Below, one piece after another: positions 4,766 to 12,827 of a stretch of 20,882 nucleotides of DNA. The stretch is from a virus. The stretch spans positions 1 through 20,882 of the IMG/VR virus record IMGVR_UViG_3300009163_000215; one strand, 5' to 3'. How positions within the stretch are numbered: position 1 is the first letter of the stretch; each line of letters opens with the position of its first letter. The position numbers and the translations under genes are program-made. The notes beneath the pieces are model-generated. The model was not told the DNA's origin and did not search any database. It saw only the letters and a list, made by a program, of their open reading frames with translations.

Positions 4766-7700
4766 ATGCCTGACATTTCTAAACTTGCTAAAGGTCTGAC
4801 TGCCATCGCAAAAGGCGCGAAGGAGGAAATCCCATTTTCTCGTGGTGTAAAGACGCTATCAAGGGCTGAGAGCGACGAGAACCTTCGCAAGATGCTGGAG
4901 TCAAGCAAGATCAAGGAAAGACTGTTTCACGCAACGCCAGAGGACATCAAGTTCTTTAAGCCCGGCGGACTTAATCCCAAAATGAGTGGTGAAGCAATTT
5001 GGTTATCACCTGATCCAGCCAAAACACCAGCCGCACATAACATCGGTTACTACGACAATCCTCGGCAAGGTGTGAACATCATGCCTGTTCATGTGCAAGC
5101 AAAGAATCCCATGATTTTGGATGACGTGGATATGCTCAAGTGGGCGCAACAGGTATATGGCGAAGGTAGCAGAGAGTTTCCACAGTTAATGCCAAAGAAA
5201 TGGCGTGAAGAAGTTATGAAAGATTACGACAGCATTGTGTTGGCTGATCCGTATAAACGCGGTGATCCGCACGAGGTCATCATGTTTGAACCTGAAAAGA
5301 TTAAGTCAGCCACTGGCAACCGTGGAACGTACAACACCGACACGGCAGACATTACAAAGCGCAAAGGCGGTGCTATCCGTAAGGCTCGTGGCGGTCTTGC
5401 TCGAATGGCTGGCGGTGGTCAACCATCCAAAGTATTGAGTGGCAACATCATGGCTGGTGCTAGTTGGAACAGTATCAATCCAACACTGGCGGACAGGCTA
5501 ACTGAAGCTACTGGGATGCCAACGTATAACGCCGCTGTTGGCGCTACGACAAGCGCAGATACCTACAAGCAGTTGATAGATTTCATTGAGGCTGGTGGTT
5601 CATTTGAAGAGGGCGCTAACGTATTTTTGCAGGCAGGTGGCGCTGACTTTTTAAAAGGTGTGTCGAGAAAAGATACTGAAGAAAACCTAGACATAATTCT
5701 TACTGAACTTGAAAAGAGAGGCGTCAATGTTGTCTTGACTGGATCACCAGATGCGTCGTCTTACGAACAGGTTATCTCAAACAACTTTAATCCTGCATCA
5801 GACCAAATTTATAACAATGTTGTTGCCAAGCATTCCAATGTGGTGTTGGTTGATTCAATGGGTGAAATACTGCAAGACAAATCGTTATTGTCAGATTCAA
5901 TACACCCCAACGAGCAGGGCTGGGAGGTCTATAACGACTCTGTGCTTGGTGCTCTCAGTCAGCTAAAAAAGCGTGAAGAGCAAGAAGTCCAAAAAGAAGA
6001 GCCTGTAGACATTCCTCAAGAGATTGAGAAGATTACGCAGACAAGCACCCCAGAAGAGCGTTACACAAAAAACACTGAGGCTGAGCAACCTGTAGACATC
6101 CCTGAAGAGATTGAGCGCATCACCAACAATTCTCAAGAGCAGTACACACCAGATTTTCAGTCTGAATACGCATTAGAAAATATTCCTCAGATCAATACAG
6201 AGATGCCTGTGCAAACGCCCCAGACAGGCTACCAAGCGCCGCAAACCTATATGCCTATACAAGAGGTGCAGGAAGCCGAATCAGTGCCGTATGAGCCTCA
6301 AGAGATTGCGTCAAATCCAGAGCAACAGCCAAGAGCCGTTGAAACAAGGAGCGGCCCAGACTACAGCCGCGCATATGGTGCGTTAGGTGGTGAAGAAGTT
6401 GTAAACAACCTGTACAAACAATTCTTAGGGATGGGGTTGGATGAAGACACCATTGGCTCAGTCTTTTCCAAATACTATTCACCCGATGCACAAGAGGCTA
6501 AGAAGGGTGGCGCTATCCGTATGCAAGTCGGTGGTCTGGGTACCGTTGCCAAACTTGCCGCCGCTGAAAAGGTAGCCCCAGCCGCTAAGGTTGCTAGAGG
6601 GTTCACCCCAAGGTTGCTTGAGTCGACTACCAGCAAGATGTTAGATGACATTTTGGCAAACAATCCTAAGTTGACACCAGAGGCGGCATTTAAAAAAGCA
6701 AAGGAACAAGCGGAGCGTAAGTTGACGTGGGAGAGGGAAACAAAGCCCGATCTAGTTAAGCAGTACGGCCCGTTAGCCCGAGCCTCTTACGAAAAGACAA
6801 AAGTCAACAAGATGCAGAACACCGACGAGGCTGTTCAAAAACGTATCCAAAAAGCTAACGAGTTCCTTGATCAACCAACCGAACCGTGGACACCACCTAA
6901 GCCAGAGTTGCAGGCATTTGATCGTTCATCGATCAAAGACGCAATCGAGGGGTTTCCAAGCATAGAGCAGACGGCATTTCCCCGTGACATCCCAACCCGC
7001 GCCAGCACTTCTCATGTTGAGGGTTTGTACACCGATCCAGTCAATCGTGAGTTAATTAAGAAACAAATTACTCGTGGTTTACCGTTGGGTGGTGAGACCT
7101 TTTACGGTTCGCTGTACCCCATTAAACAGGCGGTGCTTGAAGCTGGTATGCCAGCAGAGAAGTTTGACAAGTGGGTTCATTCATTAGCGCCAGCATCCGC
7201 AAGAAACTCTATCATCAACGAAACCGCTGTTGGTCAGTTTTTGCGAGACATGAACGCTCGTGGTATTCCATTGACTGAGGAAAATGTTGCCATTGAAATG
7301 GCTAAGTACAAGCAGAAGTTTGGCGTAGCGCTACCCCTTATGCCTGTGCATCGTGAAGGCGTGGCTAGTGTTTTAGAGGGCGGACAAGACTTGCGTGAGA
7401 TGAGCAAAGCAAACATTCCGACTAACTACAAGATTCCTACCTACGGCGCTCAAAAAACAGGCGACTTTGGCAAGTCCGTAGTGCTTGACGTGCATGAGGC
7501 GGCGGGGCAAACACAGGGTAGTCGCTACCATCCTTACTTCAAAGAGCAAGGTGGGTTTGGTAACACTGAGTACAACGCTGGTGAGCAGGGAATGATGGGG
7601 ATTGCTGAGGAGTTGGGGATACCCGGCGGCATGGCGCAGGCTGGTCGTTGGTTTGGTGGTGGCGAGTTGACTGGTCTCAAGTCACCGCGAGGCGACGCGC

Positions 7701-9388
7701 TTGACATCCTTGAGCGTCAGGTAGCTTACACCCTCAAGCAACAAGGCAAACAACCTAACCCTACAATGATTCGCAATGAGATTCTCAACCAGATTAAAAC
7801 AGGAGAAGGTCAACTTTTACCTTGGTACAAGAGTGAAGGTATTCCAGATGTGCGTCAAACTGGATTACAACGCAAAGACGGTGGATCGGTTGAGGCTCCT
7901 CCTTTTCACGACTTCGACCAGATTATGAAACGCAAAGACGGAGGCACCGTGAACACAACATTTGAGCAACGCCTGAAGAGCGCAATAGAGAAACACATGG
8001 CTGGTGGCGGTGAGGTGCATATGGAAGAGGGCGGATCATACCCACCCAAAAAAGATGTACCTGAGATGAGTCCTCAAAAGTATTTAGAACTGCTTGCACT
8101 GCAACCTAAGTTAGGTTTGCAATCAGAAAAACAAATCAAAGCATTTTTAGAAGAGCAGTACAAAAAAGAAAAAGAAGAAGGCTTTGGAACCCCTCAAGCA
8201 CGCATGGATAGGGCTATCAAAACAGTAACACCGTTTATTGGTGCTGGCGCTGACATCGGAAATTTTGCGGCTAACATTCCCCACTACTTGACTGAGGGTG
8301 TTTCCGCCGTTGGTAACTACGCCATGAGCAAAGTCCCATCAATGAGCAAGCCAGCATCAGTGCTTGACACCGAAGGTAAGGGTGATCGAGTGGCTAAGTA
8401 CCCACTTGAATCACTCCCAGAAGTTGAACCGTTCTATGGCAGTGCGGCAATGCAACGTGATGCAAAAAACGCTGGGTTAATGGGTGACTCTGAATCGCCA
8501 GTGTATGACACTGCTATGGCGTTTCTAGCCCCCTATGGTGCGGCTAAGGCACCCAAGGCAATTAAAGGCGGTTTAAATGCAACAAGAAGTGGTTTAGAAA
8601 ATACAGCCGCCGCAGTGCGCAATCCATTTCAATCAGCCACGCTTACGATGGAGCAAGTAGCCCCAGACTTAGGTCAATTAGGCGGTGATAAATTTAAAGA
8701 ATTGCTTACACGCAGATTAACTATGAACGAAGGTGCGCCTGTAAGCATGAGCATTATGGGTGGTCGCAAAACAGACAAGACACTTGGACAAGGTTTGTAT
8801 GAAAACAAGGCTGGCGACTTTGAAACAAACCCTATGGTAGGTGTCAATATTCCACGCGCTGGTAACTTATCAACTAACAAAAAATTGCTTGCAGACATTG
8901 GTACAGCGGGGCAAGAGTTAGGTCAGGAGATGGTTGCCGCGCATAAATTTACACCGTTGTTATTTGGCAACGCAAAAGATGCAACCGCTATGATGGTTCG
9001 CGGTGCTGACGGTGCGCCTTTAACTCAAAAGCAAATCATAGAATTAGCGGGTGAGTTGCCCAATATGATTGCCTCGCACAGCCCTAAAGCTGGCGGTATG
9101 TTTGTAGCCCCATTTAAAGGTGATGCTTTAGATTATGCAAAGGTGCAAGAAGCGGCATCAAAAATACTTGGTAAAAACGCTCAAATTAAATTTGGTAAAG
9201 CAGACCCCGATAAAGACATTATGTATCGTGGCGATTATAAAGATATGGGTGCAAGAGCGCCTTCAGCCGAGTCCATAGCAATGCGAGACCGCTTGAAGAA
9301 GGCGGAGGCGCGGATTGTTCGACCGCCTTCCAAATCACAGCCCGTGTCAAATACTCAGCCTCCTTCTCTAACCAGTACGCTTCGTTAA
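4766..9388 (+). CDS. Giant polyvalent protein with ART-like and SGNH-like domains, 1540 aa
   Basis: This multidomain protein lies between terL and the portal gene. Residues about 50-190 resemble a polyvalent-protein ADP-ribosyltransferase domain: H55 in 'LFHAT', W79 in 'AIWLSPDP', and a final strand 'HEVIMFEPEKIKS' with E170/E175. Residues about 222-400 resemble an SGNH/GDSL hydrolase: S233 in 'GASW', 'GGADF' at 291-295, and D377/H380 in 'DSIHP'. A Gln/Pro/Glu linker (400-525) carries two PVDIP repeats. Residues 592-1035 and 1092-1540 are unrecognised modules, the second possibly with a membrane-active stretch near 1155-1190. K/G-G motifs lie at 198-218, 579-592, 1036-1042, 1056-1062 and 1079-1091, between modules. 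There is no clear ribosome site, so translation probably depends on terL. Known polyvalent proteins are thought to be injected with phage DNA; that role is inferred here. Confidence 0.8.
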   Translation: MPDISKLAKGLTAIAKGAKEEIPFSRGVKTLSRAESDENLRKMLESSKIKERLFHATPEDIKFFKPGGLNPKMSGEAIWLSPDPAKTPAAHNIGYYDNPRQGVNIMPVHVQAKNPMILDDVDMLKWAQQVYGEGSREFPQLMPKKWREEVMKDYDSIVLADPYKRGDPHEVIMFEPEKIKSATGNRGTYNTDTADITKRKGGAIRKARGGLARMAGGGQPSKVLSGNIMAGASWNSINPTLADRLTEATGMPTYNAAVGATTSADTYKQLIDFIEAGGSFEEGANVFLQAGGADFLKGVSRKDTEENLDIILTELEKRGVNVVLTGSPDASSYEQVISNNFNPASDQIYNNVVAKHSNVVLVDSMGEILQDKSLLSDSIHPNEQGWEVYNDSVLGALSQLKKREEQEVQKEEPVDIPQEIEKITQTSTPEERYTKNTEAEQPVDIPEEIERITNNSQEQYTPDFQSEYALENIPQINTEMPVQTPQTGYQAPQTYMPIQEVQEAESVPYEPQEIASNPEQQPRAVETRSGPDYSRAYGALGGEEVVNNLYKQFLGMGLDEDTIGSVFSKYYSPDAQEAKKGGAIRMQVGGLGTVAKLAAAEKVAPAAKVARGFTPRLLESTTSKMLDDILANNPKLTPEAAFKKAKEQAERKLTWERETKPDLVKQYGPLARASYEKTKVNKMQNTDEAVQKRIQKANEFLDQPTEPWTPPKPELQAFDRSSIKDAIEGFPSIEQTAFPRDIPTRASTSHVEGLYTDPVNRELIKKQITRGLPLGGETFYGSLYPIKQAVLEAGMPAEKFDKWVHSLAPASARNSIINETAVGQFLRDMNARGIPLTEENVAIEMAKYKQKFGVALPLMPVHREGVASVLEGGQDLREMSKANIPTNYKIPTYGAQKTGDFGKSVVLDVHEAAGQTQGSRYHPYFKEQGGFGNTEYNAGEQGMMGIAEELGIPGGMAQAGRWFGGGELTGLKSPRGDALDILERQVAYTLKQQGKQPNPTMIRNEILNQIKTGEGQLLPWYKSEGIPDVRQTGLQRKDGGSVEAPPFHDFDQIMKRKDGGTVNTTFEQRLKSAIEKHMAGGGEVHMEEGGSYPPKKDVPEMSPQKYLELLALQPKLGLQSEKQIKAFLEEQYKKEKEEGFGTPQARMDRAIKTVTPFIGAGADIGNFAANIPHYLTEGVSAVGNYAMSKVPSMSKPASVLDTEGKGDRVAKYPLESLPEVEPFYGSAAMQRDAKNAGLMGDSESPVYDTAMAFLAPYGAAKAPKAIKGGLNATRSGLENTAAAVRNPFQSATLTMEQVAPDLGQLGGDKFKELLTRRLTMNEGAPVSMSIMGGRKTDKTLGQGLYENKAGDFETNPMVGVNIPRAGNLSTNKKLLADIGTAGQELGQEMVAAHKFTPLLFGNAKDATAMMVRGADGAPLTQKQIIELAGELPNMIASHSPKAGGMFVAPFKGDALDYAKVQEAASKILGKNAQIKFGKADPDKDIMYRGDYKDMGARAPSAESIAMRDRLKKAEARIVRPPSKSQPVSNTQPPSLTSTLR
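6002..6124 (+). repeat. Duplicated PVDIP linker repeat
   Basis: Within the 1540-residue protein, PVDIPQEIEKIT (residues 413-424, bases 6002-6037) and PVDIPEEIERIT (442-453, bases 6089-6124) are near-identical copies 87 bases apart. They lie in the acidic linker after the SGNH-like domain. The DNA is also similar, which points to a local duplication. Confidence 0.7.
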
Positions 9389-9542
9389 GTACCTTGATAT
9401 GACTCAAAGCATCTTCCCTGTCGTCGTATTCCTCGCTGAAAAAAGCACACCCTTTAGCTTTACGGTCGATGACGCGCCAGCCAGTGCCAGTAGGAAAAGC
9501 AGAGTACGGGTACTTTTGACGAAGATCGTGTGGTATGTGCAT
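9219..9542 (-). CDS. Probable antisense small protein, 107 aa
   Basis: This is the only minus-strand gene I support. The first ~75 residues read like a real folded protein: 'MHIPHDLRQKYPYSAFPTGT', 'GWRVIDRKAKGCAFFSEEY', 'DREDALSHIKVLNEAYWLEK'. The interval 9389-9571 has no plus-strand gene, which it would fill. The C-terminal part from residue ~52 overlaps the 3' end of the giant gene. Its last ~30 residues are low-complexity and may be non-native read-through. No good Shine-Dalgarno or promoter was seen upstream on the minus strand, which lowers confidence. Function is unknown. Its orientation means it could also produce antisense RNA against the giant gene's end. Confidence 0.6.
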   Translation of the reverse strand: MHIPHDLRQKYPYSAFPTGTGWRVIDRKAKGCAFFSEEYDDREDALSHIKVLNEAYWLEKEAEYLTRAVIWKAVEQSAPPPSSSGLALLWTRLKALLHPYLYNRHDT

Positions 9543-9571
9543 GAAACAAGTTTAACACAGGAATAAACAAA

Positions 9572-12049
9572 ATGGCAAAACAAATGCCCATCGACCAAGA
9601 ATTTGATCGTTTTATTGACGGACTCAAAAACAACAAAGACGGTAGTGCTGACGTAGAGGTAGAGGACGACATCAGCGACGTTGAAGAACTAGAGGACGGT
9701 TCCGCCATTGTGCGTATGGGTGAAGACAAAGAGTCACCAGAAGACCCTGAGTTCTACGAAAACCTTGCCGAAGAGGTTATGAATCTGTACGACCTTGATA
9801 AGGTTGGGATGCGTTACCTTGACCTGATTGAGAAGGACAAGGAAGCACGCGAACAGCGCGACAAGCAGTATGAAGAGGGACTCAAGCGGACGGGTTTAGG
9901 CAACGATTCGCCGGGCGGTGCTCAGTTCATGGGTGCCAGCAAGGTCGTGCACCCCGTGATGGCTGAGGCGTGCGTAGACTTTGCCGCTCGTGCTATCAAG
10001 GAGTTGTTCCCGCCAGACGGGCCTGTCCGCACAAAGATTATGGGCGAGGCTACTGAGGAAAAGACAGAACGCGCAGAACGCAAACGTGATTGGACTAATT
10101 GGCAGTTGACTGAGCAGATTCAAGAGTACCGCGACGAGCAGGAGCAGTTGCTGACCCAGCTACCGTTAGGTGGTTCCCAGTACATGAAGCTGTGGTACGA
10201 CGAGCAGAAGAAGCGCCCCTGCGCTGAGTTTGTTCCTATTGACAACGTAATGCTACCGTATGCCGCTGTGAACTTCTACACCGCCCAGCGCGTGACTGAG
10301 ATGCAAGACATCACAGGGATGGAGTTTAAAAGGCGTATTGATTCAGGACTGTACCGCGATATTGACTTTGTTCGCGCTACGTCAGAACCTGAGCAAACAG
10401 CTTCAGAGAAGGCTAACGACAAGATTGAGGGTAGGTCTTACGGTGACAACGAAGACGGTCTGCGCAAGGTTTACCACATCTACACATTCCTTGAGGTCGA
10501 GGACGACCCAATTACCAAGGGCGAGTTGGCTCCCTACATCCTAATGATTGATGAACTTGAGAGCAAAGTTTTAGGGTTGTACCGTAATTGGGAAGAGGGC
10601 GATGAAACAATGACCAAGTTGGATTGGCTCATTGAGTTTAAATTCATCCCTTGGCGCGGTGCATACGCTATTGGGCTACCCCAACTCATCGGAGGTCTCA
10701 CAGCCGCCTTGACGGGTTCTCTACGCGCCTTGTTGGACACTGCGCACATCAACAACTCGGCGACGATGCTGAAGTTAAAAGGTGCAAAGGTTTCTGGGCA
10801 ATCACAGAACATTGAAGTGACTCAGGTGACGGAAATTGAGGCAGGGCCGGGCGTCAACGACATCCGCCAAATCGCTATGCCCATGCCGTTCAATGCACCC
10901 TCTCCCGTTCTATTCCAATTGCTTGGTTGGTTAACAACAGCCGCCAAAGGCGTGGTCACCACCGCTGAGGAAAAGATTGGTGATGTAACAGCTAACACCC
11001 CAGTGGGAACTACGCAGGCTTTGATCGAGCAAGGTGCGGCGGTGTTTTCCGCTATTCACGCACGTTTGCATGAGAGCCAGCGCAGAGTGTTGGGTGTGCT
11101 TGGTCGCATCAACCGCTGGTACTTGGACGATATGCGCAGGGGTGACGACGTTGCTGAGTTACCTATCAGCCGTGAAGACTTTGCAAAGAACAGCGACATT
11201 GTTCCAGTATCTGATCCGCACATCTTTTCTGAGACACAGCGCATGGCACAGATGCAAGCGGTGCTTCAAATGTCGGCGGCAAACCCGGGGATGTTTGACC
11301 AAAAAGCCGTGTTGAGCCGAATGCTCAAGCAGTTGAAGGTGCCTGACATTCAAGAGTTGTTACCTAACGCTACCAAACCGATGGAGCACAACGCCGCTGA
11401 TGAGAACGCCGCAATGTCTTTAGGCAAGTCTTCGTTTGCATATCCTAGCCAAGATCACTTAGCGCACATTCAAGTCCACCTAACTTTTGGCCTTGATCCA
11501 ATGCTGGGTTCCAACAACTTGATTGCACCAAAGTTTATCCCGCAGGCGTTGGAGCACATCAAGCAACACATGATGCTGTGGTACACAAGCCAAATGAGTG
11601 CTTATGTGACTGCTGGTACTGACCTCAAGCTAGGCCCTTACGAGGACAGCAAACTTGCACCAGAGATTGACAAAGCTATGGCTATTGCGTCTGATCACGT
11701 CAAGTTGGATACCGCTGAGGTTTTCAAAGGCGTGCTACCAGCGCTTCAGCAGTTAGGTCAGGTCATGCAACAGTTCAAACCACCAGCACCTCCTATGGAA
11801 GGCGAAGCACAAGCTGTTTTGCAGGCTTCTATGGCAGAGACACAACGACGCGCCGCACGCGACCAAGCAGATATGGCGCAGAAGGCAAAAGAATTGCAAG
11901 CGAAGATCGCTATGAACGCCGAAGACAACCTAACGAAAGAACGGATGATGACGGCAGACCTCACGGTCGAGGAGATCAAACTGCAAAGGGAGCAGGAAGA
12001 GACAGCACTCAAACTGCAAAATGTTACACAACGCAACTTAGGAGATTGA
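9572..12049 (+). CDS. Portal protein
   Basis: The portal is the dodecameric ring at the capsid vertex through which DNA passes. This 825-residue protein has the usual position after the terminase and before the scaffold and capsid genes. It has an acidic N-terminus (1-60) with two DGSA motifs (residues 23-26 and 42-45). A portal-like core includes 'ASKVVHPVMAEACVDFAARA', 'LLTQLPLGGSQYMKLWYDE' and the clip/crown region 'TANTPVGTTQALIEQGAAV'. The C-terminal ~90 residues are a charged coiled coil ('ETQRRAARDQADMAQKAKEL'). The size and long C-terminal helix suggest a P22-like portal with a barrel, seen in podoviruses. The ribosome site CAGGAA (9558-9563) supports the ATG at 9572. Confidence 0.88.
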   Translation: MAKQMPIDQEFDRFIDGLKNNKDGSADVEVEDDISDVEELEDGSAIVRMGEDKESPEDPEFYENLAEEVMNLYDLDKVGMRYLDLIEKDKEAREQRDKQYEEGLKRTGLGNDSPGGAQFMGASKVVHPVMAEACVDFAARAIKELFPPDGPVRTKIMGEATEEKTERAERKRDWTNWQLTEQIQEYRDEQEQLLTQLPLGGSQYMKLWYDEQKKRPCAEFVPIDNVMLPYAAVNFYTAQRVTEMQDITGMEFKRRIDSGLYRDIDFVRATSEPEQTASEKANDKIEGRSYGDNEDGLRKVYHIYTFLEVEDDPITKGELAPYILMIDELESKVLGLYRNWEEGDETMTKLDWLIEFKFIPWRGAYAIGLPQLIGGLTAALTGSLRALLDTAHINNSATMLKLKGAKVSGQSQNIEVTQVTEIEAGPGVNDIRQIAMPMPFNAPSPVLFQLLGWLTTAAKGVVTTAEEKIGDVTANTPVGTTQALIEQGAAVFSAIHARLHESQRRVLGVLGRINRWYLDDMRRGDDVAELPISREDFAKNSDIVPVSDPHIFSETQRMAQMQAVLQMSAANPGMFDQKAVLSRMLKQLKVPDIQELLPNATKPMEHNAADENAAMSLGKSSFAYPSQDHLAHIQVHLTFGLDPMLGSNNLIAPKFIPQALEHIKQHMMLWYTSQMSAYVTAGTDLKLGPYEDSKLAPEIDKAMAIASDHVKLDTAEVFKGVLPALQQLGQVMQQFKPPAPPMEGEAQAVLQASMAETQRRAARDQADMAQKAKELQAKIAMNAEDNLTKERMMTADLTVEEIKLQREQEETALKLQNVTQRNLGD

Positions 12050-12050
12050 A

Positions 12051-12230
12051 ATGGCTACTACTGACAAAGAGCAACAAGACGAGACTGTCAAACAACACAC
12101 CCGCATGGCGGCTGGTGCTTGGGTTACAGGCGACACATTAAAAGAGAAGGGTACAGCGACACTACCAAAAGCTAACAGCGACCACGGGAATTTCTCCCAA
12201 AACAAGGGCGTGGACAAGAGCAACGCATGA
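12051..12230 (+). CDS. Small hydrophilic protein, 59 aa
   Basis: This short gene is easily missed because it is under 60 codons of protein. It has an excellent ribosome site, TTAGGAG (12038-12044), with a 6-base spacer, and starts one base after the portal stop. The product (MATTDKEQQDETVKQHTRMA...) is Lys/Thr/Asp-rich with 'AAGAWVTGDTLKEKGTATL'. It has no membrane segment and no known motif. Its stop overlaps the next start as ATGA (12227-12230). Position in the head operon suggests a minor assembly role, but this is unproven. Confidence 0.75.
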   Translation: MATTDKEQQDETVKQHTRMAAGAWVTGDTLKEKGTATLPKANSDHGNFSQNKGVDKSNA

Positions 12231-12415
12231 GGTACATATCCGACTTTATCGGTGCTGTAGAAGCGCGTAAAGCTGAGATTGCTAAGTCGGTTATTGCGGG
12301 AAACTGCATCAACTACGAGGCATATCAAAGGCTAGTCGGTACCAATGCGGGTCTTGAAGAAGCCCTTGACATCCTAAACAACCTTTTAAAGGAAGAAGAA
12401 GACGATGACAGATAG
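12227..12415 (+). CDS. Small helical protein, 62 aa
   Basis: It starts in an ATGA overlap with the preceding gene and ends with an 11-base overlap into the co-chaperonin gene. The product (MRYISDFIGAVEARKAEIAK...) is predicted all-helical: 'INYEAYQRLVGTNAGLEEAL' followed by 'DILNNLLKEEEDDDR'. Small helical proteins of this kind are common between phage portal and scaffold genes, but I cannot name the family. The double overlap makes translation very likely. Confidence 0.7.
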   Translation: MRYISDFIGAVEARKAEIAKSVIAGNCINYEAYQRLVGTNAGLEEALDILNNLLKEEEDDDR

Positions 12416-12827
12416 CACGGTAGCGGGTAATGCCGCTGATTTAGAGGACGCGTTTCCTCTTGTAGACCCCGGAGCACTGCCCCTTGGCGCACGAGTATTA
12501 GTTCAACTGCGAATCGCCAAGAAACGAATGACAGAATCGGGGATTATTTTGCCTGAAGAGACCCGCGACACCGAGAGGGCGCAAAACCCAGTCGGTAAAG
12601 TGGTGGCTATCGGCCCGTTAGCGTTCAAGAAGCGCGACACAATGGAGGCATGGCCTGAAGGCTCGTGGTGCGGTGTGGGTGATTACCTTCGCGTACCCAA
12701 ATGGACTGGCGACCGTTGGTTTGTTCCGCACAATAACGAGGAAAACGTCGAGTTTATGGTGCTGAATGACCACGAAGTGATCGCCAAAATCACTGGTAAC
12801 CCCCTTGAAGTGAAGGCATTCGTATGA
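12405..12827 (+). CDS. GroES-like co-chaperonin (Cpn10 fold)
   Basis: The product (140 aa) looks like a phage co-chaperonin that would cap GroEL, as T4 gp31 does, to help fold the capsid protein. It has the Cpn10 opening strand 'ARVLVQLRIAKK' at about 29-40. A mobile loop follows, with the GroEL-binding hydrophobic tripeptide I47-I48-L49 ('SGIILPEETRD'). Next come 'NPVGKVVAIGPLAF' (61-74), 'GDYLRVPKW' and the closing strand 'FMVLNDHEVIAKIT'. An N-terminal extension of ~28 residues and a longer central region ('KKRDTMEAWPEGSWCGV') distinguish it from bacterial GroES. No partner GroEL is present here, so the host GroEL would be used. The ribosome site AAAGGAAG (12388-12395) supports the start; the end overlaps the scaffold gene by ATGA. 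Confidence 0.85.
   Translation: MTDSTVAGNAADLEDAFPLVDPGALPLGARVLVQLRIAKKRMTESGIILPEETRDTERAQNPVGKVVAIGPLAFKKRDTMEAWPEGSWCGVGDYLRVPKWTGDRWFVPHNNEENVEFMVLNDHEVIAKITGNPLEVKAFV

Noticed and set aside
4766-9388. Possibility that the 1540-codon frame is a frameshift fusion of several genes
   Set aside because: The frame is uninterrupted, composition is even along it, and module joints fall at repeated K/G-G motifs rather than at abrupt changes in codon use. Only the last ~25 residues look non-native, which the antisense overlap explains.
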